Of a stretch of 64,000 nt of DNA, positions 34,563 through 47,714 are shown one piece after another; within the stretch, counting starts at the first letter, position 1, and every line of letters starts with the position of its first letter. A model generated the notes under the pieces. The model did not search any database. It was given only the letters and a program-made list of their open reading frames with translations, and was not told where the DNA came from. Source of the stretch: Zhengitettix transpicula (lineage: Eukaryota; Arthropoda; Insecta; Orthoptera; Tetrigidae); NCBI GenBank assembly GCA_037074705.1, contig CM073592.1, positions 56,843,129-56,907,128 of the forward strand, written 5' to 3'. A program made the translations under genes and the position numbers.

Positions 34563-36115
34563 AATGATTACGAGAAGATTAAAAGACTATAATATTAATC
34601 TTGGTTCGGTTTAGAGTGCAAGAGAAAGGAAAATCCAGAGAGAGATGTTGTGGAGAATTTGATCAGCTGAAGAGTGGAATCGTTTGATGGTGATAGTTCC
34701 TAGAGAGATCTCTTCCGCCGATCACTGAGGGGAAAAACAAGGACAACCCTAGTCACGACGCAGGCAGTTTTTTACCTGTACACTAAGACGCTAAACGTAC
34801 CTTACAGTAATTATACTACAAACAATTACGATTTAATGCGCATTTATCCCGTCAAAGGCAGAAAGTTCAGGTTCAACTTATGGTCCGAAATGTAGAAGCT
34901 ATATTAAGGAACTAAATAATTTACCTAAAAAAATTATTGATTGATTTCCTACGTTCACATACTCAGACCAATCAATTTAAACATTTTGTTGTTAATAAAT
35001 TATTATATATAAAAATTTTGTAGGTATGTAATTTTAAAGTGACTAACTAGACAGAAAACATATGTTATGTTATATTATCAAGTTATCATTTAATACATCA
35101 ACCTATTTACGCTTTAGGTGAATTAACAATTTTGAATACTCTTTCTTACATAAAAATATTTCATATGTAATAGTTTCGAATCTTTTGGATAATTCTATAA
35201 GATATCACATTTTTTAAAAAAAATTCTGAATTTAACAGCGATAATTCATGAAGCTAACAGTCATTAACTTGACGACATTCGTTCTCTACAGAAATATTGA
35301 ATAAGATATTTCCGTATATTGGGATCAGGATGCCAATTGAGGGAGACGACTAACTCGGCATATTTCACGTTGAAGCCAATTATAAGTTGTGCAGCAAAAT
35401 TGTTTTCATGGTAGAATGGAGACCTACTCCTGTCACGGCATCAGAGCTCATTATAATAGCTCTTCTGGTCATTTCAAGAGGCGCGTTTCTTACCAATGAA
35501 TGGCCTGCCTGAGTTCATTAAACGAATACAAGAGTCAAAACAAACTCCCCACGAAAACCACCTTGTCACTAAAAGCGATTGATCTCTTAATTAATGTGTT
35601 TAATGAGACTCGGGAAGTTGCCGGCAATCTAGAAATTATCGGCCGGATGAAGAGTAGTATATCTAAATAAGTTTCTTATAATACCAAAACGGTTCTATGA
35701 TATGAATATTTTCAAGTGCCTATATCGAAAAACAGGAATGGCAATTTATCTTCTACATAGGAAGTATCGTAATCTTCCTGTCCATCCCATACTTATCGGA
35801 TAAGAAAGAGTATTTTTTTCTAAATAACGGCCGACTACTCCTAAGTTTTCGAAACTGCAAAACAGAAGCTACCTGTGAGTAGAAGTTCTTCATTAATAAA
35901 CGTTGAAGTACTGGGTGAGACTTCATGATCTGGCCGCCAGGCAGCGAGCTTTGGCCACAAGAGGATGCGGATGGTTTTATTTGATCGGGTGGGTCGGAAA
36001 GTTTTATTCCTCTTTTTTACTCAGGTAATCACATTCAGCGAATAGAAAATTTTAAAATGAGAATATCAGGGACAGATCATCGCAAACCATCGGGACTATT
36101 ATTCAGTCCCTTTTG
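34563..36115. other. AT-rich stretch with a possible conserved patch
   Basis: Most of it is featureless. At 35440-35660 the composition is more balanced, with homeodomain-like motifs (CTCTTAATTAATGTGTTTAA near 35583). No coding or repeat partner was seen. Confidence 0.35.
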
Positions 36116-36119
36116 TGAT

Positions 36120-36800
36120 CTCCTCGGTGCTCGGCACGCAACCTTGGAGTTTCCCATGGAATTTTTGATCGTTATGTGAGGAGAATTCTTTATGATGATC
36201 TCTACTTTCATCATTACAAGTTTGCTGAGGTACAGGAACGCACTGGACGTTATTTTTCTACTCGGAAAAATTCATGTGAAGCGTTCCTTGGAACGATGAC
36301 GCGATAGTGTACTTCAGTGACGCGTCTCATTTTCATCTGGCTGGATGCATCAACAAGCAAAAGATTCGCTACTGGAGTGATAAAAAAGCAGACCACTTCA
36401 TTGTGAACATTGTGAATACTGTCAAATGGAAGGATTATTGTTCCCCACTTTTTTGCTAAAATTTGGTTGCAGTTACAGTGACTTGTGATCGTTCAGTCAA
36501 CAAGGCTGAATATTTTTTTCTGCCAAATCTGGACGAAATGGATGTTGCGAATGACTGGTTTCAACAGGACGGACGGGAATGAGAGTTTTGTGGGCACACT
36601 TCCCCAGACGCTTGATCATTTAGAGGAGCGTTCCCTTCAGTGTGGCCTGTGCGTTCACCCTTATGACTTTTTTTATGGGGTATCACAAATCCAATGTGTA
36701 CAACGATAGTTCAAGGACACTTGTTGCACTAAAGGACAATATTCGCCAAGTCAACTTAACCATAACACCGACACTTCAGAATTCAAGTAAATAAATGTCT
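36120..36800 (+). pseudogene. Broken IS630/Tc1/mariner transposase relic
   Basis: Family-like peptides can be read across frame changes and stops. A DNA-binding-domain end RYVRRILYDDLYFHHYK lies near 36155-36205, then SCEAFLG, then FSDASHFHLAGCINKQKIRYWSD near 36311-36385, then WFQQDG near 36558, then YDFF followed by a tryptophan/tyrosine-rich motif near 36660-36690. These match the family's DDE catalytic segments, with all three Asp positions apparently kept but the usual Glu after the first Asp replaced. At least two frame changes and several stops make it dead. The N-terminal part is missing, and no terminal inverted repeats were found. Confidence 0.85.
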
Positions 36801-37699
36801 GTCGGGTGCCCCTAATGGATACAAAAAATATATGAACATATATTTCCAATGCTGTAGAATAAGGGAGAAAATAATTTAAACGATAACTATAATATATTCT
36901 GTTTTATTGATCCTTAAAATTAACAAATTATGCTACCGCAGCTTCTAGCACACAGAATGACTAAGACTTCATAACTCTTTCTCCAGTATTCGTCTTAAAT
37001 TAATCCTTTGCGGCATAGTGGTGTTTCAACGTGCGATTACCTTCTTAAACCTCTATAATTTTCTTCATGAAGCTGCCTTGTCACAATCACCTATTAGACC
37101 CGCATAATGTAGGTTACCTATAGAACTCATTGCTTTTCAGTTCCTCTTAAATTGAGGGTAGTTTTGGTAGGTTCATCAAAAACGCAAAACTAATGGTCCT
37201 GAACTTTATTTTTAAATAATGTACAATTTTTTTCTTTATCGTTGTTATTCTATGATGCGCAAGTTATTACTTCAACCATATTTAATTTTTATTTACTAAA
37301 ATAGCTGTTCTATTGACTCATCTTCTACATTTTTTGGCGCTAAATACTATCAGGATTTCAGAGAAATGAGAAATTTTAAATTAAAAATAAAGAAATTCAT
37401 TCTAAACTAAAAAAAAACCTTTGAGTATGTAGTCTCATGCAAAATACAAGCAAACTAACCTTGATGAGGATATAAAAAATTAATCCCAAAGAATTGAAAA
37501 TATTAAGTGGTATTCAAGTAAATGAGAGCAATATGTAAATAAACTAAATTACCATAACATCTGTTATGGACGTATTTAATGTGTGACCATTTATTTATTA
37601 AAGTAATTATTTTCCCCCAAAAATTAGTTGTTAATAACGATTTTGAGTGAAATGAGTTATTCGTAGCTTCTGGTTAGAAAAATATTACGAACCTTCACC
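36801..37699. other. AT-rich stretch, nothing recognised
   Basis: No features recognised in this AT-rich segment. Confidence 0.5.
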
Positions 37700-37930
37700 G
37701 CTGATAGTAGAAAGGTATGGTACCGCTTATTCAACGAACAGATTCCACGGCATTTTGAGCACTTACGTTCCGACCGCTGCATACCGAAAGCATTCACGTG
37801 AAGACCGCCATAAAACGCATCTTTCAATTTCCGCCGACGCGAAGCATGAAGTGAAGCAGATGCCGAAATTCGACACGCGGGCCTCTCGGTCCAGATGCTC
37901 ACTTCACAGCAGACAAGAGCTGAAGTTATG
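37700..37930. promoter_or_regulatory. Small GC-rich island, candidate regulatory element
   Basis: A 230-base block of balanced composition with the palindromic E-box CACGTG in ATTCACGTGAAG (about 37795) and CATAAAACGC. An 81-codon minus-strand frame spans it, R- and S-rich, without a recognisable domain or start context. Confidence 0.28.
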
Positions 37931-40489
37931 AATCACCAAAACACGAAAGAAAGTAAGTTCTGGATATTAAGGAAACCAACAATTACTTGTGATCGAGAAA
38001 CAACGATATTCCTATGTTAAGAAAAGTAAACGTAGTAAAAATTTTCTTGCAGCTTAAATTCTGTTGCACAATCTCTTTAAATTAATTTGGTGCTTCCTTA
38101 ACATGCACAATAAAATAGTTTTAATATACGTGCTTTCTAATAATTTTATCATTCATTTACAGCTGCTTTGTAAATGTTGTAGGTTTCTCTACCGCTGTAA
38201 TTCGGTTTTCACGTACAGGTTACACTAGTTAAAATACATACGTCCATGAAAAGAACTTTAAATGTTGATAAATATTAAACTGTCAGAAAATTGGTTAAAA
38301 TATATATTACCAAATATTATTTATCCATATGTGACATAAAGAAGTTCCAATGATATGAAACCATTTAATATATATTTTTTTCATTTTCCTTCAAATACCT
38401 ATTCTTGACTTTAATTTTGGCAAACTATACAGCATATGTGTGCATTGAGAAAATATAATAAAAAATGTTAAAAATGAATTCTGTTCAGCCGTTTTTTGAG
38501 TTTATTCTGTTCAAACGGGCCGACAGACCTTAGCGTTTTACTTAAACAGATTTAATGGGCACTAAAGTACAATCATAAATATGAGTATGAATATGATTTA
38601 TTGCTGGGAATTTAAAATTTTTCGAGGAGGAAGAAAGCTGACAGTAACAGCTACATTACTTCACAAGATTTAAATTGTCATAAGGAATATTATTATGCTA
38701 GTAAAGAAGTCAGAAACAGACAATTATTTTAACAACATTTTCGGTCCTAGCGTCGGCCTTAATCAGGTTTATAAATCAAGATATTCAATTAAATAAATTA
38801 AAGATATTATACTAAATATAAATTTATAAGAAATATTAAATTATAATAATAAAAAAGACGAATTAGAGTGATGATTTTAAATTATATATCATGGCTTAAA
38901 ATATTGTAAATAATCCACTCATAATTTACACACATTGGTATAAATTTTGAAAGTTAATGTCGATATAAATAAAATTCGTAACCAATTAAATAGAAATTGC
39001 TCATCCATATACATAGGTCAAACCAAAAGAGCAATCATTACCATAATTATGTAACAAAGAAACAACATTAAGATTATTCTTGATGAAGTATCTGTTATTT
39101 ACAAGCACAGTTTCGACACCAATCATACCTTCAACGATGATAGTAATCACATTTTACATTCTTTGACTAGTTTCAGAAATGTCACACTTTAAACATAATA
39201 TATATTCTCTAAATTTCAAAACGTATACTGATTAACTCAACAATATTTTAATCCATACAGCACAATCTAAAACAAACGCTCTTATTTCTTATTATTTATC
39301 ATCGTTATTTCAACTCTTTGGAAAATCTTTGACTATCAGCTATTATATTTGTACATTTATATCTACATTTAATATCTTTATGTTTAAACCTGCTTACGGT
39401 CCACGTTAGGCCCAAAAAACGTTGTTAAATTAATTAAACTATAAATTAATTGAATTTTTGGCCTTTTTCAAATTCAAATTTAGAGGGAAAGTCAATAATA
39501 TATTATTATATAATATATTATTATATCACAGAAACATCGTATCAGTACATGAAGTTAATGAGAACTGTGTACGTAGTCAAGAAATCCAAAATTTTGTTTA
39601 TCCAGTAGCCGAATCGTACAACCGCGTAACGCGTGTGGTCAGTCTTTCAGGCCACGTGCTTTTACGCCAACTATATATGGAAATGTTATATGAAAATAAA
39701 TGTAATACTAAAATAGAACACCAGTTGCAAATTGTTGGGGGAGTTATTTATGACGACAGTGGTCGTGTTTATCATAAATTAATTTTGCAATAAAATGAGA
39801 CTGGTCTGAACGGAAGAAAACAAAATGAACCAATTTAATCGATTACAGAGCCATCTATCTAGAATAAAAAATAGATATGTTTTTTGGAAAATTTGAACCT
39901 GCAATAAAAGTTCAAGATGCACGCTGCTCTACCCTCTTGGGTTGGGAAGAAGCCTACTTTTCGAACATTATAGTGTATCTTCAGATAATATAATATTATA
40001 ATACAATAATGCTGAGGGTATTGAGGCAGAGTACGACCGCTACTCAGTGACGTAACTAACACTAATAGGCTAATCATATTTTTTAACTTCTTAAATCGAA
40101 CGTAGAACATCATATTTTTTGTTGGTTTTATTTTTTAAATCCCCGCAGCGAATTCCAGTATCTACATCAGACTTACATTGCGAAACCCAGAAAAGTGATG
40201 TTCTCGAAGGAGAATCTTCAAATTTATAGGCAGGATCATAGCCGTGGACATAAGCGTATTCCACAGTACTCAAAAACTATCTATGTCTAATAAGATTCAA
40301 TTACAACAGACTTTGCTTATACTATTATTGTTTATTTTATCGTTGCTAGGTGATGTTTATAGCGTGATTCTGAGTAACGGACGGGCCGAGCCAGTTATAT
40401 TTCAGTCATAACCGAGAAAGTAACATTATTTGGAGGTTTTTGAGTTCTTCACCTGGTTTGTAATGTGTCATTCTTGTGATATAGAATTT
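37931..40489. other. AT-rich stretch; possible TE trace near 38480-38560
   Basis: Around 38480-38560, TTCAGCCGTTTTTTGAGTTT and GGGCCGACAGACC resemble the near-3' sequence often found in insect non-autonomous transposons, but no ends were found. A 111-codon frame at 39458-39793 (plus) has no recognisable domain. Nothing else was seen. Confidence 0.3.
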
Positions 40490-40590
40490 CGTTGCCTGAG
40501 GAAAACGACGAGGAACGGAGAAACATTTTGTGGTATTTAATTTAGCACTTAATTTAGTCTGTTATTTGGCTATTTATTTATCTAAGTAAC
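40490..40590. repeat. Fragment of the CCACACAACGTTTC foldback family
   Basis: GAGAAACATTTTGTGGTATTT, then cacttaatttagtctgttatttggctattta, follows the right arm of 48143-48302 (agaaacgttgtgtggtattt, tcactcattatgtctgtatttagct) with changes. Confidence 0.35.
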
Positions 40591-40689
40591 ATTTAGCCCT
40601 ACTAAGTTTGTCCCCAGATGACAGAAATTATTCGTGCAAATTTTGCGAGCAATCGCTCTATGGAATTTTTTTTTGGAACATAGGTGACA

Positions 40690-41470
40690 GGCTAAAAGGT
40701 TTGCCTGATTGTGTGTGACGTATTACGACTATCTCGGAGATGGAAAATCTGTAAGCCACTCCGTCGGTAAGTCTGTGACCGTCTGGAACAATGCAGTGCA
40801 GACGGCCATAACTTAAAGTGCCGTGTACGATTCTGAATCAGTTCGTTCCCTCTATATTCTTCTAAAGCCATCAACCACTTGTTTTGCCTATGGTTTTCAA
40901 AATTTAAATCTATTCCGCTGTTTCACCGACGCGTAGTATTTCTTCAAAATATTTCACTGACGGTTTCAATGCCTCTTAACGTCCACGGGACTTGGGAGTT
41001 GCAATCGACATTACTATAAATGTTACAGAACTTCTCTCCTGGTCACTAATTAACATCGATGAGGCGTGCATGTGGGTCAATTGTGGTGAACTCCTCCGAT
41101 ACATATCTGCATGTGTGAGTGAAATCTGTCATCGTGGATAAAACTGACGTACTCATTATCGGATGGAGTTGGAGTACTGTGCTAACCTTTGTTTACGTGG
41201 TGCGCGTTCACCGTTTGACTGCAACTTTTGTTACACAGTTCCGTGCTCCTTATTAGACTTGATGATAAAGGCCGGGGAAGGCCACACAATGGAGCCAACT
41301 TAGTAACTTTATTAATAATCCGCTCAGGCCCGTTCCTTTATTCGGCAGCAACAAAGACACTGGTGGGAGGGGAAGTAAAGGGCGCAACCATTGGTACACT
41401 TGCGCGTATTCTTAGGTAGGTCAGCAGCGGCCACTACCTACTAGTGAGAGAAGATCGAACTACACAAGAC
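40690..41470. promoter_or_regulatory. Mixed GC-rich island, candidate regulatory element
   Basis: A less AT-rich block with ACAATG at 41286-41291 in CCACACAATGGAGCC, CAACCATTGG near 41386 and TTTGTTTACGTGG near 41188. The short frames on both strands are not protein-like. Confidence 0.28.
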
Positions 41471-43791
41471 TCGCCACCAACAAAAAGGTTATTGCAGCAA
41501 TGATTTATGTAAATTAAACCCAAAACAGCTTAAACGACTAGTTATCAATAATTGAGTTCCATATCATGGTCTTTAATTAATATTTAATGTTACGAAAGGT
41601 ACGTAAGTAAATAATATTTTTAATTACACAATTCAAACTGGTATATAAAGTCATACCCATTATCGTCAACCGAGTAGTAATGAAAATAATAAACATCGTA
41701 ACACAATCTTAGAAAATTAGGTGTAAATCAATCAAACCATATCCAAATTTTGAGGCGCCTAATTTTAGGAATAATCACGTAAATTAATATAAAATAAAGA
41801 TAAAATACATAACAAAATTGCATTCCCCTTATAGGTAATTTACCTGCAGAAGCATTTCGAGATACCTATCCATAAATTCCTAAGAAAAGTTAAGTATAAG
41901 TGATGGTGCTTCTAAAAATGTAAAAAAAAAATTAAATTCACACGAAACGAAAAATTAAATGCGCACAAAAGTATAAAAAGACCAATTAAAGTGAAGGCCT
42001 GGCCTAAAAAATTATTGAAGTTAAAATATTCGACGCAGCGGTAGTGTGCGAGTGAAATATTCCTTTTTATGGGTCAGATAACATTATATTTTTAAAGCTA
42101 AAATATATTTTAGAAAAAACATTGACATTGAGTACATAATAAAATATATTTTTAATACTTAGAGATGTGTTACGTTTCGAACTGTCTGTAGGTCTTTGTC
42201 AAACACTGACTGAAGGCAAACTGAATCTGGTGAGAAAATGAGATAAATAGGCAGAAAATAACAAATGTGAAATATTTGTGTTAAATAATCATTAATTTGA
42301 TCAAACTAATAAAAACTGCAGTTTAGTATGCTTTATACAAAATTAAATTCATACACACCTCTCAGACTGCAATATAAGCAGACTATTAACTTGCAACGAA
42401 TGAATGTGTAACACTAAACCTTGCTCGATTGTACAGGCTCATTTTTTTAAAACAAATATTTATTTAAACAGACAATTTAGTACTGACGTATCCCTTCCGA
42501 ACTAACCCGAGCTTACCCGACCGCTAACCCTAATATGAGAAAATACACACGAACCGTGTATTATAGATATGTTTATGTACTTGAATGTTACAATTGCAGT
42601 ATTTAAATGCGCCGAAACACATTAATTCGAATGTATGCCAACATTAAATAGCAGCTGTATGAAAATAAATAAAATAAACCATTCTATTCTGAAAATCACG
42701 GATGGAGATGAATAGAATATAGGGTGACCCCAGAGGTTTCTATACAATTAAATTAAAATCATAATAATATAAATCATGTTGTCCGCATTGATCATTTTTG
42801 GAAACAGAGGGGAATTTTGTTTGGAGTTTTGATTCTTCTATAGCGGTCCGGATACGTTGCAGGGAAACGAGAGTTCCTGACTCACCACGCATAAATACGG
42901 TATTCTGTTATGACAATTTTTGAAGGTTTGAGGCGTCTCTAGTCAGCAATTCTGCGGAGGAGGCTCGGTGCGTCGACGGCTGCTTCTATTCAAACCATTT
43001 CTCTTTCAGCTTCATACTCTAAACTCAATTTCGAACCACAATACGAGCTTGACATAATGTAATATTACGACAAGGATTTCTATAGCAATTTCCAAGAATG
43101 AAATTTGATTCTACGTGTCTGTTGGAGCGGGGATTGGAACGAAGAAATCGTCACGCGATATTGCTGAATATCTGAATATTTGCTCTGTTTTTTTTTATCT
43201 CTGTCGGTAATCTGTATTTAATTTTCCACTCCGATAAGGATATTAGTTCCATATTGTCTAAGTGTGAATTCAATTTTTAAAAAATGTAGTCTGAACATGA
43301 TTTTTAAACAACAAAGGCGTGCCACGTCACAAACTCTGACATATTTCTTCACAGAACGTGATGAATTACATCAATTCGATCCAAATTATTGTTCAAATCA
43401 TACACACACATTGCATGTACGTTTGATGGAAATAATATCCTCATTTTCTGTCACACATAAAAATTCAATGTTGACGTTCAGTTGAAAGAAATGTCATAAA
43501 TTGTAGATTTCTATAGTTGCGCTATTTATTGATAAAAATAAAACAAATACTCGAACGAGGTCCTGATGAAATTTTCATTCACAAATATAATGGTTAATTA
43601 TCCCACTCGACTCACATAATATGTTGCGAATCAGCTTACAGTCTTTAGTTTCTCTATTTTTAATTGAACGAAAATTAGCCATGCAAATTATATCATTAAC
43701 ATTATTCCTAGTTCGGAAATTTAAATTGAATACACAATTTTTTTTTCCAAGAGTAATAATATTAACATTAATTTTGATAATCTGGACTCTC
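41471..43791. other. AT-rich stretch, nothing recognised
   Basis: A slightly GC-richer patch at 42830-43030 has no recognised function. No repeat partner was noticed elsewhere in the window. Confidence 0.45.
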
Positions 43792-43900
43792 AATAGTTTA
43801 TTACCTCACCATTAATATTCATTGATCCGTTTAAGAATTACAAATTTATCTACATAAAATCTGAACAATTTGGCCTTTAAAACGATGTTGGAAATGTTAT
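43792..43900 (+). repeat. 109-bp direct repeat, left copy
   Basis: Aligns without gaps to 44445-44553, with roughly one change in nine. Shared stretches include TTAATATTCATTGATCC and TTACAAATTTATCTACATAA. It sits directly against the left end of a Helitron family 1 copy. Confidence 0.9.
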
Positions 43901-44444
43901 AATAAAAAAGAATGTATATTTATATGTATGTATGTATTTACGTTCATTTCTATAAAAATTAAACGCGTGGACAGATTGTAACAATAATTGGTACACATTT
44001 TCTTCAAAACTCGAGAAACGGTACTGTGGGGGTGAGAAACTCCTAGCATAAATGTGAAAAGAATTATTATTGAAAAAAGTGATCATTTTGTGTTAAATTA
44101 CTGCGAGCCAAGAAACCACGACGTCACGCTAGAGAAAGACGTTACTACGCGACGAACAAAGGAAATAGTTCATTTTTCCGTAATAAAATACAGAATAAAT
44201 ATTTTCACGGAATAAAAAGTAAAATTTTAACCAGAAATACTCCATTGAATGATGATAAAAAAAAACAATACGAAATACTTAACGATCCTTGCGGAAAATT
44301 TAAGTTAATTTTCGGGCCATATTAGATAAGTCCAATATGGCGACCATTTGTTTAGATTGTGAATCTAGCTAAGAATTACATGAAGACTGAGGGACAATTA
44401 TATCCTGCAACACTCAAGGAGTATATTTAAGTATTCTATTCGTA
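43901..44444 (+). mobile_element. Helitron family 1, copy 3, both ends damaged
   Basis: Starts AATAAAAAAGAATGTATATT, continues with the shared GTATGTATGTATTTACG, CGCGTGGACAG and GGGTGAGAAACTCCTAGCAT blocks, and fades after gtattctattcg near 44440. The terminal TC of the 5' end is lost and the GC-rich hairpin/CTAG 3' end is missing, so it is truncated. It carries an extra segment near 44330-44365 absent from copy 2. Confidence 0.75.
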
Positions 44445-44553
44445 AATAGTTTATTAGATCACATTTAATATTCATTGATCCATTTAAAAATTACAAATTT
44501 ATCTACATAAAATATGAACAATTTGACCCTTAAAACCATGTTAGAAATGTTAT
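44445..44553 (+). repeat. 109-bp direct repeat, right copy
   Basis: The same length as the left copy and gap-free with it. It follows directly after the truncated Helitron. Confidence 0.9.
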
Positions 44554-45093
44554 CTGAAATATAAAGTTAATTATATAACGTTTTATTGCTAGATTTGATT
44601 ATAAAGCTAATATCTCTATGGTCTCGGATGTAACCATCGTAACCTCATGATAATAAATAAAACAACATATTTGTAAATAAATAAATAAAAGTTGAAACAT
44701 TTTTATACGATATTTCTTTTATTAGCTTTGTTTCACTTATTGACCTACTCATGTTTATTATTCGTTCTCACTTTCGAAAAATAAATCAGAATTAATTATA
44801 ATGCTATATCACTTAACTTAGATCTTACGTAAATTTGACTGCCGCTTTTCTGAACTTAATGTAGCGTCCTTAATACAGAAAGTAGGGGAAGAGTTCCTCT
44901 TTATTATACAACTAAGAATGGCCGCGTTACTTGCGGATGACTTCGTTTTCAACTTATCTAAGGGGATTACGTTCATCATATATCAAATGTATACAAATTT
45001 AATTTAAGAATAATTAGTGAAAATTGGCCATGTCAGAATTTATTTATAAATTTACAATCTAAAATACATAACGTTTCAAGCTTAATTTAGGGA
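44554..45093. other. AT-rich stretch, nothing recognised
   Basis: No features recognised. Confidence 0.5.
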
Positions 45094-45250
45094 CCTCTTC
45101 AGATGTGTATTAAAATATTCTGTAAATTTGGATGAAACAATTTAACAGAAAATGGCCGAAAATTGTACTCCGATTTCAATGTTCGGCCATTTTATCCAAA
45201 TTTATCAAATATGTTAATTGTTAAATAGTATACATCTGAAGACGCCCCAA
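45094..45250. repeat. Foldback (MITE-like) element
   Basis: Left-arm blocks CTTCAGATGTGTAT, TGTAAATTTGGAT and AAATGGCCGAA are answered in reverse by TTCGGCCATTTTATCCAAATTT and TATACATCTGAAG, giving a long imperfect hairpin around a short centre. A related GGGACCTCTACAGATGAT occurs alone near 55253. Confidence 0.65.
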
Positions 45251-46544
45251 AAATGCTAGATTACGGTATTATCGTTTAGCACTGATTATAATATTTAGTT
45301 GTACAATATAAGTAATTAGGATTATTTATATTGTAGTTCAATTCACTTTTACGTATAATGTAATCTGTATTGAAAGATATTCCATTATTCATTATTTATG
45401 TAATTACATATGTGAAAAGCTGTGCCGAATACTATTTCCTCATAAGAGAGCTAACGGAAAATAAATCTATAGATTTTTAATAATAACAATTTATTAAAAT
45501 TAATAATTTACTAATAAACAGCTTGGTTTGAGTGGTCTATAAAATAATATTTTCCTGAAAAGTTCAAAAAGAGACTTAACAAACATTTTCTGAGAACTGA
45601 ACACATGACCTTTTATGGGATTCAATAGTAAAGTAAGATAAAAAATAGTCAAACCCTTCTCGAGTTGATATAGTTCAATATTAACAGAAAAAAGTCATTT
45701 ACATAATAGTCTGTGATACTTAAATAGCATCCTGATGAATATTATCTATCAAAATTTACCAATAAATTAGTAATTTCGAATAAATAACACTGACTAAATA
45801 TGACCAAAACCCGGGTCCAAAACTACTTGTATATATATATTTTTTAAAAAGTTTTTAATACATAAACTTGTCAATTTTTGACTAGTTTTATGATTTATTT
45901 AATATTATATAAGTGCTGACTTTATTTGAATTTTAATAAATTTTAGGGTTTGTAATTTGATCTAACTACCCTTTTTTGCTTACAGATAAAACGAAATCTA
46001 CAAATTTAAAGTCATCTTTATAGTCGAATTGATCATCGTTAATTACTTTCAGTAAAATAATATGATTAGACGAATGTGTTGACGCGAGTTCAAGTGACTG
46101 GTCGTTATGACACCAGCTCACTGGATTCCAGTATATTGAATGTTCTGATATGAATAACTAGGGTTTTTTTCTTCGACTTCAGTGATCGTTGACAGCAATA
46201 TTCTTGATGTGTACCTGCACATTTTAAGAAATTAAGTAATTGACAGACATTAATAAAAACCGAGAAAATGAGGATTGCTGGAAACGTCTTATGTAATGAA
46301 ATTTTTGGAATATAAAATCCTGAATACAATTTTTATCTCATCGTAGCTCATATTTAAAGACACAGAACTTCTTAAAATGAACGTGGATTAATTCGTTTCG
46401 TTTCTGTGTGTAATTTAATTATTCTACATGTTTGATATATTCTACAAAATAAGAAATGAAGCAGGAGCCTGCGTGAGTACGCCCTATTCCTGGCTGTAAT
46501 CTATATAATAAAGTTTTTCAGGCACAAGTCGTTGAGACACCATT
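45251..46544. other. AT-rich stretch, nothing recognised
   Basis: No gene, RNA or repeat with a clear partner was found. Confidence 0.5.
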
Positions 46545-46725
46545 ATTGGAAAAGACAGAGCAACTGAAATTGAGCGTGCTAAGTTAATCCAGAAGTTGAC
46601 ACTTCATTCGAGACAAAGATCTACGTATACCGCGCGTGAAGGGATTACATTCGCCACAACGGTCCTTGCAACACTGACGCGGATCCAGCCCTTTTCAAGG
46701 AGCATGACACATCGCCTTCCTTTTT
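46545..46725 (+). repeat. Dispersed repeat related to the foldback at 47541-47714
   Basis: gacagagcaactgaaattga, tgctaagttaatccagaag and aaggagcatgacacatc occur here in the same order as in the reverse complement of 47595-47670, interrupted by about 90 unrelated bases. Confidence 0.6.
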
Positions 46726-47240
46726 GTTCTCGCGGAACAAAAGACCAACTGCTTCAACAACAAGATGGCTGACAGTGTGGTGTTTGTTTATCCCCGGAAT
46801 TGACTTCCGCGTCGGTCATCCGACGGGCGCCGTCTTTGTCCTTCGAAAAAGCGAGTCGCCTCGCTGAGGAGGCACCTGGGGGGCTGATAAATGGCCCCGT
46901 GCATAATAAACCGGATTACTAGAGTGTTATTAGGATCGAAGAATATAGAGCCGAGAGGTTCAAGTTCTTAGCGAGCCGCACATAAAGTTGTTCAGGGAGT
47001 CCGTGGGGTGAGGCAAATTAACATTTCGGTTGTCTGCGGACCTGCGAGCTATTGTTCCCGCACCGAGTTCACGAATCAATTCCGGTGGCTGAGAGGGCGC
47101 TTTCCACCTGCTGCTCCCTCGTGAACTTAGTATCAGAGACCACTAAGTGGCCGAAATTATTACAGACGATCCTTCATGTTTGTCGCGGATTCTGCTTCGA
47201 AACCAGCCGAGCGGTATTACAGATTGTGCCTGTTATCAAC
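46726..47240. promoter_or_regulatory. GC-rich island, candidate regulatory element
   Basis: A clear GC-rich block with GGGGCTGATAAATGGCCCC near 46878-46896, GTGCATAATAAACC near 46898, AGATGGCTGAC (YY1-like ATGGC) near 46764, and TTCGG/CCGAA-type words. The 63-codon frame at 47052-47243 has no recognisable features. Confidence 0.33.
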
Positions 47241-47540
47241 TAGTTTACTAACAGGTAGACCTTAACTTTCTTTTGCCAATGTTACAAACCTTCCTGGTTA
47301 AACACAATAATTTAATTTTTTTTTCCTTTCACGATTTCATATTCTTTGCATGATAACAGATGTAACATTTATTTATGAAATTACTTATGTGAAAATCTAT
47401 TTCCTCGTAAGAGAGCTAACGAAGAATAAAATATATTAAAATTAATAATTTACTTGGATAAAACGTTCTCAGGTTTCCAACCGGGTTAAATATTTTTTAT
47501 TTCACAACGTCTCCATGACAACGTCGTCAGCGAATTTCTA

Positions 47541-47714
47541 CCAACCGGGTAGCGTGGTTTAATTTCCACAACGTTTCGATGGATTGCACCGCCATCTTCT
47601 TCAGATGATGTGTCATGCTCCTTCTGGATTAACTTAGCAATCTCAATTTCAGTTGCTCCGTCTTTTTCAGGTGAAGAAGATGGCGGTGGAAATTAAACGA
47701 CGCTACCCGGTTGG
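47541..47714. repeat. Foldback (MITE-like) element of 174 bp
   Basis: The outer arms CCAACCGGGTAGCG...TTTAATTTCCAC and GTGGAAATTAAA...CGCTACCCGGTTGG pair over about 32 bases. Inner segments CCGCCATCTTCTTCA and TGAAGAAGATGGCGG also pair after an extra ~20 bases on the left side. A partial outer arm (CCAACCGGGTTAAATATT, CACAACGTCTCCATG) lies just upstream at 47478-47515, suggesting a second eroded copy. Confidence 0.8.

Noticed and set aside
39458..39793. 111-codon plus-strand frame in AT-rich DNA
   Set aside because: Longer than most chance frames here, but no recognisable domain, no repeat partner and no exon context; left as unexplained.
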